From Gnetum montanum (Eukaryota > Streptophyta > Gnetopsida > Gnetales > Gnetaceae): a stretch of DNA of 64,000 bases. Made by a program: the position numbers and the translations under genes. Below the pieces are notes generated by a model, which worked only from the letters and a program-made list of their open reading frames with translations, was not told the origin of the DNA and ran no database searches. Position 1 is the first letter of the stretch; every line of letters starts with the position of its first letter. The stretch is from NCBI GenBank assembly GCA_015680685.1, contig MNCI01030902.1, positions 814,447 to 878,446 on the forward strand, in the 5' to 3' direction. Positions 1 to 11,160 of the stretch are shown in pieces.

Positions 1-1290
1 TCCTTAGATAGTTTATTTGAAACCGTTTTAAAAATTGTAGAGGAGTCAAAGGAGCGAAGTAGTAAACATGATAGGAAAAAGAAGAGTGGTTTGGAGCATG
101 CATGTAACAAACATAAGGGTAAATTAGGTATCACTAAAGAGGTTATGGATTTGGATATAGATAATGATGGTGGATGTGAAATATGCCAATATGACCATCC
201 TAAGGGATGTTGCCCAATAATCTCACATTTGTAAGAGTTTGGGGTGTATGTAGTTAATCTAAGACTTAACAAATGGCAAGCACCCCGATGGATACCTTAT
301 CCCCAAGGTAACCCAAGGAAATTCTACCAATCATTAACATATTATCCAAGTGGAACTCTACCACAACCTATGGAGCAACACAAGTAGTGGCAATACCCAC
401 AGTCATGGGGGATGCCACCGCCAAGGCAACAATACCCTTATCGGCAACCAGATCCATATGGCTACTACGTGTAGTAGCCAATCTTTCCAAGTGAATCTTG
501 TTGGTCACGTGACCCCCCAAAGTTACTACCAAGCTTAGGAGTATTATAAGAATCCTTCTCTTTGGAGAGACACATCACATGCATACCATCCTCTAAACCC
601 AGCTGCAACTCTTACACCTATAGCTCCACTACCACCTGCTCCAGCGATGCAAGGGGAACTCCCCACTCAACCGTAGCAACGTAATGCTACGAGAGCTGTA
701 AACCTTCAACCCACTACTAGTTCTGAAAATCATACAAGGAGAGGATCTTTCTTCAAAAACAACAATCCAAAAAAGCTCTCAGAACCATAAGCAGTTGAGC
801 CTCTAAACATTCCTTCGTCAAATAAGGTTTCGAAGCTCCCTTCAAACCAACAACAGAGCTCAACGCATACGATTATGTTAACACATATTGTTACTAACTG
901 GATAAAGGTGGGCCACATTCCCAAGAAACTCTCTGATCTTGGAAGTCCCTTAATCTACCTCCAATTCATTGGGAATGAACCATGTAAAGATCTTCTTGAC
1001 TCAGGTTTTAGAGTCAACTTGATATTGCAAGAAATGTATAAAGCCTGGAACCTACCTCCATTAAAACATAGCAATATTTACTTAGAGCTGGCTGAGCAGT
1101 CCATCACTATTCCCTTAGGATTGGTGGAGGACATCATTACCATGGTGTGTGGTTGGTCATACCGATCTGATTTCCCAATAATACAAGTCAACGATGACAA
1201 GGCAAACTTCCCAATAATAATGGGAAGGGCATGGCTAAGTATTGTAAATGCATGCCTAGGAATCTATGATCTTTCCCTAGAAATGTTATG
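1..1290 (+). pseudogene. Athila-like gag 3' part plus aspartic protease (copy A), cut at the window edge
   Basis: Retrotransposon polyprotein remnant. Around 172-225 the frame encodes CEICQYDHPKGCC, a Cys-His cluster (CX2CX3HX3C) also present in the copies near 22.0 kb and 37.0 kb. A stop in place of Gln follows at about 233. A Pro/Gln-rich linker covers about 240-870 and contains further stops. From 875 an open frame of 138 codons encodes a retropepsin-like domain. LLDSGFRVNLI fits the active-site loop (D-S-G, with F where A is usual), and IIMGRAWLS fits the second conserved motif (usually LGRPWL). The coding match stops at about 1283, where a Tat-like LTR begins in mid-domain, so the element was broken by that insertion. 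The same gag-protease order recurs at 15606-18755 (+), 13006-23864 (-) and 35318-38260 (+). The Athila lineage is inferred from the related full copy at 34.2-47.5 kb. Confidence 0.85.
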
Positions 1291-1891
1291 ATCAAAAAAG
1301 TCGACGATTGGAAAACACCGAGAGGTCATCGATCGTGATAGTCTTAACCTTGAATCCACGTGAGGGTCGTGCTAGATAAAATGGAAATGGAGAACCTTAA
1401 ATGGTCTAGTCGATCAGAAAGGGACTTACTAGGTGTTAATATAACCTTTTGCAAAAGGATAATTTGAAAATGGGATTTACAACATAGAATAATCTTTAAG
1501 CGTAAAAGGGATAGAAAACGATATAAAATGCAATGACAAGCAAGAAAACAAAGTAGAATGTAGTTAGAAAAATGCACCACTTCAAGAATGTGACTTCACT
1601 CTATCAAGGTGGATACAATTGGTTGCATGGCACTGAGGGGCGTAGGGCACCCAAGAGTAACCAAGACATTTAGAGTAAGACAGCTATATGGTTGAATGCA
1701 GACTCAGGAGTCAACAATGCAAAATGCTATGAGGATAGCAAGAAAGAGCAGAAAAAATGCCAAATAAGAGTGCTAACTATTTACAATGTCAAACAAGATG
1801 TTTACAATGCTTAGGAATACAATGCTAACTTTTTTCTTGCTTGCTAACCAACTCACCAGCTAACCGACTCTTTGAGCATTGCTCATCAGGG

Positions 1892-1899
1892 TATTTATA
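1892..1899 (-). promoter_or_regulatory. TATA box in the H1 LTR
   Basis: The minus strand reads CCTATAAATACCC. The related solo LTR has CTTATAAATACCC at 32773-32780 in the same relative place, between the repeat-rich U3 and R. It is the likely core promoter of the Tat-like family. Confidence 0.6.
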
Positions 1900-2119
1900 G
1901 GACCAAGGGCATATGAAAGATGCAATTTGGATGCCACATGTCCTGGGCCCATGTTGACTTATCTAAGCTACATGGACATGCATGATCGTTGGACGTGCAT
2001 GTCTGTTGGACGAGCCTGCCATGTTGCAATTACAAGCCTGCTGCATTGTAATTGTGATGTTAGAGCTTGGATATGTGTGGAAATGGTGCAATTAGGTAAA
2101 GTGCATTGATGTGACATAA

Positions 2120-2800
2120 CTGTCTGCTATGTCGTGCCATGCTTTGTAGCGTAGCATGTGGGCGTAGCATAGCAACTTGCTACACCATGCTACACTATGT
2201 AGCATAACATAGCATAGCCATCAATTTGAAGCAAAAACTTGCATTGCATTCTCCTACATGAGCTAAAAATATTTAAAGCATGTCAACTATTTATTGCATA
2301 TTTTCTACACTATGCTACTCTATGTAGCATAACATAGCATAGCAACTAGCCTTAGTTTCAAAAACATCGGCGATCTACAAACTTTGCCCTTTGCATTGTG
2401 AATCCTGCAAACTTGCTGATCCTACCCTTTCAGATGCCTTTCATTATTCCCACAGAGTTTCTATGCTATGCTACGCTACATAGTGTAGTGTAGCGTAGCA
2501 ATTTACATGGCCTACTTTTTGCTAAGTTTGTTGCTTTCTGGTGAAGGAGCCATTGCTGAAGAACTTGGATTCAAGTAAAGCAACTGTTTTCGAAGACTAG
2601 AGGTGCTAACTTAGTGCAATTGGAAATCACCAAGTAAGCCGAGCCTTCCTATCTTGCTCTCGCTAAGCTGTGCTACACTTCATAGCGTGGCTTAGTGTAG
2701 CATCTTGTCTTGCAACAATTTATGGTTGACTGTTTAAACAATTGTCTCCCGAAGCCTGCTATGCTATATAGTGTAGCATAGCGTAGAAAAATCCTTGACT
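2120..2800. repeat. Interspersed palindrome array in U3 (GCTACACTATGTAGC type)
   Basis: Variants of TAGCATAGCATAG, GCTACACTATGTAGCATA and GCTACGCTACATAGTGTAGC occur near 2125-2220, 2300-2345, 2460-2505, 2665-2705 and 2755-2790. Each cluster is close to self-complementary and could fold into a hairpin. Spacers between clusters are unrelated and 80-150 bp long. Confidence 0.75.
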
Positions 2801-3958
2801 AAAAAACTTGCCAAAATGTTTTGTGCATTTTGAGCACTGTTGACAACTCTCCGCATTGTTTTTGAGTAGGCTATCAACTAGACGAATTACCCAACTAGAA
2901 AATTTTCCAAACTGTACAACCTAAACTTGAAACATCCACTTCTTACCGAAGTGACATGACATTGCCTGAATTGTGAAGACCTAGTGAAGCAAGGATGTCT
3001 TGAAAATTTAGGGTGTTTCATTGGCCCATCTTTGTTGACGTCTAGAGGATGGGCCCGAGAGATGTTCAAAAGGAATACAAAACACCACGGAAGATAAAAT
3101 GCTAACATTGTTGTTCAGTGATCATTAAGATGTCACTTAGCTGTGCTTGAGAGTGTTGCATTAGTTTTTGCAGCGGGGGAAAGGGCTAAGTAGGGAGGAA
3201 GGATGTTTAGGAAAATGATAAAGATGAGGCTTAGTAGAATCCCTCATTGGAGTGCTCATGAGGGAGTTTTTTGTGTTTTCATCCTTATTTTTGTTGACCT
3301 TCGACCTCTCATCGAAATGCTTGAAGAGGGTAATTGCAAAATAGCTTACGTGCCAATTGTGTGCATGTGAGCTTTTGCTTTGTTATGCTTTTTCCTTTTG
3401 CTATTTTTCCTTTTACATTTGTGAACAACCTTGTTGCAGGACAGGTGTTTCTTTCCTGAATGAGTTTTGTTACATTCACATGGGGACTTTAACCTACCTA
3501 CAGGTGCTTCCCATGCAGCGAGCTGTGTTATGCACATCATGGACTTTGTGGTTCAGAAAATAGGAGGGGTAAATAGGTGTTAGAAAAATATTGTAAAAGA
3601 GGGAAGTGATTTGGAATTGCAGATGTAAGAAGTAGGGTAAAGGGAAGAAGCTTAGAAGGTATGATAAGATATGCACTCTAAAGTAGCCAAACTAGTCAAG
3701 ACAATCACTTCTCAACGATGTAGCATTTGCTGTTGTGGTGAGATGCACCTTCAACTGACGCCTCTTTGGAACACACCCTGCAAACACAACAGGGAGTGAA
3801 CTAGAAGAAATAGCCATGATGCAAAATAAGGGCAAAGGTCTTTCTTGCTGCAGACATTGTTGAAGCTCTTGGACACCTTTGCTGGTGCATGGTGTCCAAA
3901 GTAGGAAGGCTAGCAGTGGCTTTGCCAACATCAACATGGAGAAGCTGGCATCGAAGCA

Positions 3959-4424
3959 ATGGGGAGTTGCTATGAGCGAATATGTTCTAGAATCCCTACC
4001 AAAGGCATGCATTCTCAGTTTAGCTATGGGATCATCTACCACATAGCTAAACATCACTTGAGCCCATAGATTGGCAAGGAGCTGGAGGATAACAATATTA
4101 TGGTTGGGCCATAATACTGTTGGAACTCCAATAGCACGCATTGACCAAGGAACTACTATCAGGGTGATGGGTCATGGCGATAATAGATTTGGGGGGTTAG
4201 CTATGAGTGAATATGTTCTAGAATCCCTACCAAAGGCATGCATTCTCAGTTTAGCTATGGGATCAGCTACCACATAGCTAAACATCGCTTGAGCCCATAC
4301 GTTGGTAGGGCCATAATACGTTGGCTGGGCCATAATACTATTGGAACTCCAATAGCATGCATTGACCAAGGAACTACTATCAAGGCGATGGGTCATGGAG
4401 ATAATAGGTTTGGGGGGTTAGCCA
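3959..4424. repeat. Tandem duplication, unit about 221-231 bp
   Basis: The block with TATGTTCTAGAATCCCTACC begins at 3981 and again at 4212. GGCCATAATACT occurs at about 4109 and again at about 4330. The two copies differ by scattered substitutions and by an indel that changes the offset from 231 to 221 bp. Short open frames on both strands here exist only because the unit is duplicated. Confidence 0.85.
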
Positions 4425-4609
4425 GATGTCATACGACATCTCTAGGAGATCAGCAAGATGCTAGGAGTAGTGGCATTACATATGTTCCAGATCGTGTTCT
4501 CATTGCGTCGTGAACTGCAGTCTGGAATCGCAATGTCCCACCCCACGTTGGCACTATGCATGCTTGCTTGATGTGTACTTGGTGCAGATGCAAGCTAGGG
4601 ATGTTCCGT

Positions 4610-4985
4610 GAACATAGTTTAAGGTCCTGGAAGACCATATGTTGGTTTAAGGTCTCAGCTGATCGCTGTGCTGGTTTAAGGTCCCAGCAAACCGTATGTG
4701 CCAGTTTAACATCATAGTAGACATGTTGTGCTAGTTTATAGTCATAGTAGACTAGCTATGCTTGTTTATAGTCATAATAGACTATCTGTGCTAGTTTTAC
4801 ATCATAGCGAATGTGTTGTGCTAGTTTTATGTTGTAGCGGACGTGTTGTGCCAGTTTTACGTCATAGCAGATGATCTGTGCTAGTTTTACGTCATAGCAG
4901 ACATTGGTGAAGCTATGCTAGTTTAACGTCGTAGCAGATATTTGCTCACCTTTGCCAGTTTTATGTCATAGTAGAAATTTTCTCA
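4610..4985. repeat. 30-bp minisatellite, about 12 degenerate units
   Basis: The consensus is close to TGCTAGTTTTACGTCATAGC followed by ten bases such as AGACGTGTTG. Consecutive starts in the middle of the array are exactly 30 bp apart. The left units (about 4610-4710) are more diverged and read GGTTTAAGGTCCCAGC. Two right units carry 7-bp insertions. The array lies next to the stop end of the integrase on the minus strand. Diverged single units also occur at 27955-28005 and 28275-28305. Confidence 0.85.
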
Positions 4986-4999
4986 TTTGATCTATGTGC

Positions 5000-5907
5000 T
5001 TAGATGTAGTACGTCTTAAGGTACGAGTGATTCACTGGGTTTGTGAACTCGTTGCCATCAATGTGAGCTAGCTTGAAGGATCCATTCTCAAAGGATTTAG
5101 TGACCATGTATGGGCCTTCCCAGTTGTCTAAGAATTTTCTCAAATGTTCATGGACAGACTTGAGGATGAGGTCTCCCTTTTGTATTGGCCATTGATGTGG
5201 GTCTGCTGATAATTTTTCCATTTCTTTCTCTGGTAGTGCTCTATCCGACTCAGTGTTTGCATGTGCTCCTCCTCTATTGAGTCAAGGTCAATAATCCTTG
5301 ACTCATTGTTCTAGGATTCGCTCATGACATCAGATAGGATCATTCAAAGTGATGGTACCTACAACTCAAGGGGAAACATAACTTCAGATCCATAAACAAG
5401 ACTGTAAGGAGTCTTACTTGTCACGGTCCTACATGTTGTCCTATAGGCCCATAGAACATAGAGGATTTTCTTGTGCCATCACCTCTTGCTATTGTTAAGC
5501 ATCCTTTTTAGCAAGTTGATGATGGTCTTATTTGTAGCCTCCACTTTCCTGTTTGCTTGTGGGTAATATGGGGAGGAGAATGATTTCCTAATGCCCAGAT
5601 TGCTACATAAGGTTTAGGTTTCCATACTACTGAATTGTGGTCCATTGTTGATTAAAATTGTCATTGGAAGCCCAAACCTTATCATGATGTTATCCAAGAT
5701 GAAGTGGTAAACCTCTTGAGATGTCGTCTTCCTCAAGGCAATAGCTTCCACCCACTTAGTAAAATACTCAATGGTGGTGATGATGAAGTTATGCCCTGCA
5801 GAGGACTTGGATGTGATAGGTCCTATGAGGTCTAGTCCCCATCGCTAGAAAGGCCATGTGATCTGCGTTGGGTGTAGCTCTGTAGGTGAAATGTGTATGA
5901 GATTTGT
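5000..5907 (-). pseudogene. Integrase of Tat-like element H1, broken by stops
   Basis: On the minus strand, downstream of the RNase H, one reading frame runs from 5907 to about 5240 with several stops and no frameshift. It shows the integrase core: RWGLDLIGP near 5840, FIITTIEYFTKWVEA near 5770, GLPMTILINNGPQF near 5640 and YYPQANRKVEATNKT near 5560. In the second core motif the expected catalytic Asp of SDNGPQF reads Asn. The C-terminal part (5000-5221), after a frame change, contains KGDLILK, NWEGPYMV and PVNHSYLKTYY, typical of Tat and Athila integrase C-termini. Integrase inserts element cDNA into the genome; this copy cannot be active. Confidence 0.85.
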
Positions 5908-6925
5908 CTATCTTTGGCACATGTCACACGTTTTGACCTTTGACAGGTAATCACACTCCACATGGGACCAGTAGTATCCTAGGCATCTAATTTTCATAGC
6001 CATAGCCCTAAGTGCTATGTGTCCACCACACAGTCCCTTATGTACTTCATTAATTACCTTTTGCACCTGCTCCTCATCCACGCATGCCATCAATATCCCT
6101 TCATAGGAACGTTTGCACATGATATCATTTCCCATGAGTGTATATTGTTGGGCACTCTTGTGGATAGCATCTCTTTGGGTAGATGTTAGTCCACTTGGGG
6201 GTTCTCCATGTTGTAGGTAGGCTTTAATGTTAGCGTACCACTCCAGGGTATCTCTAGCACTGATAAAGGCCACGTGCCCCGCCTGAGTGATAGGCTTAGT
6301 ACATTCTACAATCAAATTTTGTAGACTTACAAACAAGTGTGGTGAAATATTTAGTGCAAGGGTGGCTAAGGCATCTGCTATGATGTTCTCGTTGTGTGGC
6401 ACGTGTTGCACATATGTACTTGCGAATTGTTTGAGTAGGCTTTTTGCTAGGTTGCAATAGGGTTGCAGATGCGTAGCTTTGCAGGCATAGACCTTGGTGA
6501 TTTGATTCACAACTAGTTGTGAATCACCGCGAATCGTCAGGTGTTGTATGCATAGTGTTTGGGCAGTTGAGAGGCCTCTAACTAGCCCCTCGTACTCTGC
6601 CACGTTGTTGGTGCAGGGGAATGCAAAATGATAAGCAAATGGGTGCATCTCCCTAGAGGGGAACATAATGATGGCAGCTACACTACCTCCTTGTGAGGTC
6701 GAGACACCGTCGAAGGGTAAAGTAGCTTCCAGGTGCGATGGTATTGCGTTGATAGTGCTAACATGCTTGTCTAGGAATTCGGGATCTATGGTTGCCTGGT
6801 CGTCAATGGGTGAGGTTGTAAGTTGCATCACTATGGCTTGACCCTTCGTCGATGATTGGATAACATAGTGTAAATCGAATTCCACAATTATTGCTTTCCA
6901 TCGGGCTATCCTGCTACTTTCATAC
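5908..6925 (-). CDS. RNase H plus H2C2 zinc-binding region of Tat-like element H1 (domain fragment of pol)
   Basis: This is the longest open frame in the window, 325 codons from a GTG at 6885 and open upstream to about 6920. It starts just after the RT C-terminus (RIARWKAI). RNase H residues are all present, counted from the GTG: Asp59 (PFDGVS), Glu97 (NNVAEYEG), Asp121 (RGDSQLV) and Asp171 (IIADALA). The integrase zinc-binding region follows, with His282 and His289 (HKGLCGGH), Cys320 and Cys323 (CDMCQR). RNase H removes RNA from the RNA-DNA hybrid during reverse transcription. A stop at 5905-5907 ends the frame where pol should continue into the integrase core. No start site, RT or protease lies upstream, so this is a surviving piece and not an independent gene. 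Confidence 0.85.
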
Positions 6926-7280
6926 AGGCTACATCAACTCATCACACTACGTCAATGAAAATGTTTGTAGAAATATTTTGCATTATGAAAATGGAGGAAT
7001 TTTAATGAGTTCTAGGATGAAACAAAAGCCCAATGAAAGCTAAAGAAATGTATAATGATGGAACAATAGAAAAGAGGATTATATAATCTTGGAAGAAAAT
7101 ATTTGAACATATTCAAATGAATTTAAAATGCTAAAATCAAGCAAATCTAGATGTTTAAATGTAAGTTAATGGGATTGATCATGCAAATGGTTACTAGGAG
7201 TTTTAACTTAAGGAAGACTAAAGGGAATGTAAGTTGATTATTCACAAAGAAAGCATTATGCTTGTAGCACCTGAAAAATT
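6926..7280. other. Unassigned stretch between H1 pol and the next LTR
   Basis: AT-rich sequence without a recognisable domain or repeat. The minus-strand pol frame of H1 stops being recognisable at about 6925, in the last part of RT. This may be target DNA of element H2, or decayed pol. Confidence 0.4.
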
Positions 7281-8619
7281 TGATCATTAAAAAACCAAAA
7301 ATCCTAGGTGCAACAGTCTAACCTTGGATTCCAAGGGCGCCCAAGAAATAGGATCCAAGGTGCCCTGGATAGTCTAGTTGATCACCCATGAACTTAGAAA
7401 ATGTAAACAAGAATAGATTTGTAGATTTGAATGAAAATAGACACTAAAATTAAATTCAAAATAAATTCTACACAACAAAAGAACTATAAACTTTATTGAA
7501 CATCAAGAAAAATGCTTAAAGTATGGAGTTCAATTGAGTACAAATTATGTGCTAAAATGCACAAGAAGTTCACTAGAATGGAGCTTGAGGCCTGTTGGGG
7601 CTGGTAGGTTGTGTTCTATAGTCAAACTCCATGATCCAAGTTCTTTCCAACTCCACTTGCTGAGAACTCCTTACTAGTTTTAACACAAGTTTGAAACTTT
7701 GGCTACTGTTGGTGTAAATAGTGGTGTGAACTCTTATGCCAATGGTACTATGTTCAAGGTATCTTGTGCTGAATGTAGATGCCAAATGGAATTCAAGCAC
7801 TCAATATTGTAAAAGGCTATTGATTGCAAATGTTCTAAACTCAAAAAATGTTTTCAAAACCTAAATAATGTTTTTAATTTTGGCTTTCATAGGCTTAAAG
7901 GTTTTTATTTTAAGGTTTCAAATTTCTTTCATGATTACTGATAGATTTATGTCTATTTGCAGGCATAACAACTATGATTTCTAGTGTAGTTATCCACTTA
8001 TGGAAATTTTTTATACATCAAAGCCATCAAAATCCATTTGAATATTATAAATAGTAAACATACATTTTTTATGACATTGACCTTCATCTTAACTATGTTG
8101 ATCTTGAAGGACTATGCTAGCATTTATTGGTATTTGTTGAAAGATGTGGTGATTACACTGGTCATATTGTAGCTACTAAAAATCCATGATTATTACGCTG
8201 GCCATGCTATTACTACTAGAGATTGTCATGGCTATGCTAGCCCTTACTGGGAAAATCAAAAACCCAACAAATCCAATGCTAGCTCATAGCTACGCTAGGT
8301 TTTGTGGTGACTACATTGGATTTTGCTAAAAAAATAAAAACCCAACACCATCTACGTTGGAGGTAGGTATTTCCAACATAGTTAAGGCTATACACCCATA
8401 AAAACACATGAAAATGCCAAATATTGTAATCTCCAAGGCATTTTTCCACTTGGAAAGTAAGCTAACAACACTTTATGAGGCATTTTTCAGCCCCAAAAAG
8501 TTAAAGTATGCAAGATTGTAGCTCATAAGCCATAAGCCTTACATTTACAATAAGATCTTGCCTCAAGTTAGATGGTGAAGGTTACAAGTTACAACATGTA
8601 TTTTCTTGGTGGTTTTTCA
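7281..8619 (-). mobile_element. LTR of Tat-like element H2 (3' LTR on the minus strand)
   Basis: It starts TGAAAAACCACC at 8619 on the minus strand, directly after the polypurine-like tract AAAGAGGGGCCAA. It ends near 7281 in GATCA. Its length (about 1339 bp) equals that of the solo LTR at 32164-33500 (1337 bp). The last ~120 bp align with the U5 ends of the H1 and solo LTRs (around AATCCAAGGTTAGACT on the minus strand). U3 (about 8090-8400) holds GCTATGCTAGC and ACTGGCCATGCTA-like motifs. Confidence 0.7.
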
Positions 8620-9719
8620 TTGGCCCCTCTTTGTTGATGTTTGGAGGATTAACATGAGAGACATTAACAAAGAATACAAAACACCATTACGAGCCCATCA
8701 CCAACATTTCCTCTTCACACTTGATATTGTAGTATCAAACCATGTCAAAGAATGCTTGGTAATGATGGGATAAGGTTATGATGGGGTGGTAAAAGATATA
8801 GGTTATATTTGGTCACTAGGAAATGATCATGAGGATTAACAATAATTTCCATAGGTTGACATCATGGCTATAATATGGCACTGACATGTTGAATAATCAA
8901 TAAGGTCTTTCTGCTTCAGGATTTAAAGCGTTCGTCACTCAGTAATATTTTTGAGGAACCAACACCTCACTCCAAGGTCTCTTTGGCCTTTAAGCTCCTC
9001 CATTTGGATGTTTGGAGCCATTGGTTTACCTATCAGTACTCATTGGCCATTTGGCTTCTTGGCAATTTGCTTCTCGTGTGCCCCCACCCCCGCCCCCCCA
9101 AACCTTTTTCATGGATGAAAATTTCATTGGGTTTCATTGTCAAGGGTAGATTTAATTTGGTTTTCCCATTGAATGAGATGTGTTACATTCAATGGACTTG
9201 ATGGTGGAGCATGACGAAGGAGATGTCACATGACCACAATGCATGAATATTGAACATAGGTTATCATTGTCATTCAAGATAAGGAAGGTCAAAATTAGGC
9301 TACAAGTTTGGGCTCAAGGAGAGGTAATAAGAGTGACATAAAATATGCACTCTTGGCAATGGAAGGACAAACTCACCAAATCTTATGCATCAAGGTCATG
9401 TGGTAACTTGCTACTATAATGAGTCATACCTTTGTGATTACTCCAGGCTTCACCCTGCAAGCACAACTCCAAGAGAATAAGAAAACAAGACAAAGAAATC
9501 ATGTTGTCACACTACAATGCATAAGGCCACATGAAAGAATTAGCAAACCAAGCAACTAAAGGTCACAATTGCTACACCCAAAAAGGATCTGAATCTTGCA
9601 CTATAGCTATTACAAAATTTTGCAATTCATTTGTCATGCAAAAAGAGGTAATGAAAGGAATATTGGCACACTTGTTATCGGTCATTGTGGTCATGGATGT
9701 TGATGTTGGTACCTACTAG
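8620..9719 (-). other. 3' untranslated region of Tat-like element H2
   Basis: No coding domain is visible. The stretch links the LTR start at 8619 to the integrase C-terminus at about 9720 on the minus strand. A C-rich run of about 25 bases lies near 9070-9100. Unlike the H1 region it has no obvious tandem array. Confidence 0.5.
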
Positions 9720-10416
9720 GAAAATGTATTAAATGTAATAAGGCTTTAGATAGAAATTATTAACTAGATCAACCAATTTATTTCCATCCATGTCTACTAT
9801 TCTAAAGGCTCTATTGTCATAGGCCTTGGTGATCAAGAAAGACCCTTCCCAATTAGCTAAGAATTTTTCTTTCATTTGTTTAGGTTATAGTGAGGCTATT
9901 GTTTTTAACTCTCCTAGTATCACTCAATGTGAAGAAGCATTCATACACATTCATCCTCCATCGAGTCCTGGTCCATAGTATGTAGCTCCTTATTCTATCC
10001 ATCATTAATAAAGTCCAATAGAGCTATCCTCAGTGATGGAATCTATAATTTAAGAGGTAAAATAGCTTTAGGATCTTAAACAAAGCTATACAAGGTTACA
10101 CTAGTTGCAGTACAATAGGTTGTTCAATAGGACCAAAGCGCATGGACAAGCTACTCATGACACCTACATATGCTATTGTTCAACATCTTTTAAATTAAGT
10201 CTATGATGGTCTTGTTGCTAGCTTTAGCTTGTCCATTGGCTTCAAGGTAGTATGATGACATAAAGGAATTATTAATGCCTAGGTCATGATAAAATTTTTT
10301 TATGGCTGCTAAATTATGGTCCATTGTTTGTGACTATGATCATATGGTATGCCAAAATGGGCTACTATATTATCTAGTATAAATCTATAGTATTGTTGAG
10401 ACATTGTCTTCCTTAG
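9720..10416 (-). pseudogene. Integrase C-terminal half of element H2 (left part of a split gene)
   Basis: On the minus strand, KFLANWEGSFLITKAYDN and DMDGNKLV (about 9760-9890) match the integrase C-terminus of H1 (KFLDNWEGPYMVTKSF). Bases 10305-10416 match H1 5640-5720 position by position. The frame is cut at 10416 by the LTR of element B and resumes at 24837: TCTTCCTTAG here joins GGAAATAGC there, as in H1 TCTTCCTCAAGGCAATAGC. Several stops and indels are present. Confidence 0.8.
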
Positions 10417-11160
10417 TGATGAGTGGTGAGGTACCCCTACACTCAACCATACGAATACGAGCATTTCACGCATGATCCGGTCAAACTCCAAGGACTAAGT
10501 GCTTACACGTCTTAATGGAACACTCAACATTAATCAATCATTATCTTCCCAAACTTAATTTTATTGTCACAGTTGTATGGTTAAGTAAGCTTGAGGAGTA
10601 TGATTTTTATAGCTTTTATCTTTTTAATGTCTTATGCTAATACGGGAAGGTAAGGAGAACTAAGTGACTAACTTTCATTAACTATTCACTTACTAAGTTC
10701 TAATTGCCACTTGTGCACACATCCTGAACCAATGCAACGCTGTTGGGATTACCAAACACTAATCGTTACTGGGTTACCAAGCACTAGACACATGCTCGAA
10801 CCGGTTGTACTGAGTGTACTTAACTAGGAGAGTCAAGGGTTGAGAGAGAGATTAACTAACTAGAAAAGCATTTAAAAATTCAATAATAATTAATTACTAT
10901 TTAGCTTAATCTGTATGCTGCAAGATTTATCATAAAGTTCATCTTTATTTTTGTATACAAATGTGTATTCAGGTACAAATTGCTTGAATAAAGATCTGCT
11001 CACTCTATGACTCCTACTGCGGGCACATAGGAATTATTCTAACTTTGGAATGGTAAAACTGCAAGAGTTTAGCTAAGTATCTAAGTCTAACTCCCCTGAA
11101 CAAGGGAAGCCGCCTCTTATTTATAGAAGATGAGGTAGGATGCAATATCACAGTTCATCA
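10417..11160 (-). repeat. 3' LTR of element B
   Basis: 744 bp, minus strand, TGATGAACTG at 11160 to ACCTCACCACTCATCA at 10417. It lacks 61 bp of the palindromic U3 array and 22 bp further along compared with its 827-bp partner at 24010-24836. The rest aligns throughout. Confidence 0.9.

Larger units (their letters stand above)
1284..3020 (-). mobile_element. LTR of Tat-like element H1 (3' LTR on the minus strand)
   Basis: Read on the minus strand it starts TGAAACACCC at 3020, just after the purine-rich tract AACAAAGATGGGCCAA, and ends GATCATAACA at 1284. The same start and the same tract recur at 8619-8634 (TGAAAAACC after AAAGAGGGGCCAA). A solo LTR at 32164 also starts TGAAACACTC. The right part is a U3 packed with CTACACTATGTAGC-type palindromes. 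A TATAAATA box lies at 1892-1899 (minus strand), with the presumed R and U5 to its left. The left end interrupts the protease of copy A. At 1.74 kb it is longer than the two related LTRs (about 1.34 kb), mainly because of the palindrome-rich stretch. Confidence 0.75.
3021..4999 (-). other. 3' untranslated region of Tat-like element H1
   Basis: This lies between the integrase C-terminus (5000) and the LTR start (3020). No protein domain is recognisable in any frame. It holds a polypurine tract at 3021-3036 (minus strand), a ~230-bp tandem duplication (3959-4424) and a 30-bp minisatellite (4610-4985). Parts resemble the region left of 9720 in element H2, for example AATGAG followed by GTTACATTCA near 3460-3480 and 9172-9192. 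Tandem repeats in the 3' UTR are a known habit of Tat/Ogre elements. Confidence 0.65.

Noticed and set aside
4610-4985. CRISPR-like regular repeats
   Set aside because: Units are contiguous 30-mers without spacers, strongly diverged, and lie in a plant retroelement 3' UTR.
9070-9100. C-rich run as a possible G-quadruplex regulatory element
   Set aside because: A single run of C with interruptions; it lacks four separated G-tracts on the other strand with clear loops, and lies in a decayed 3' UTR.
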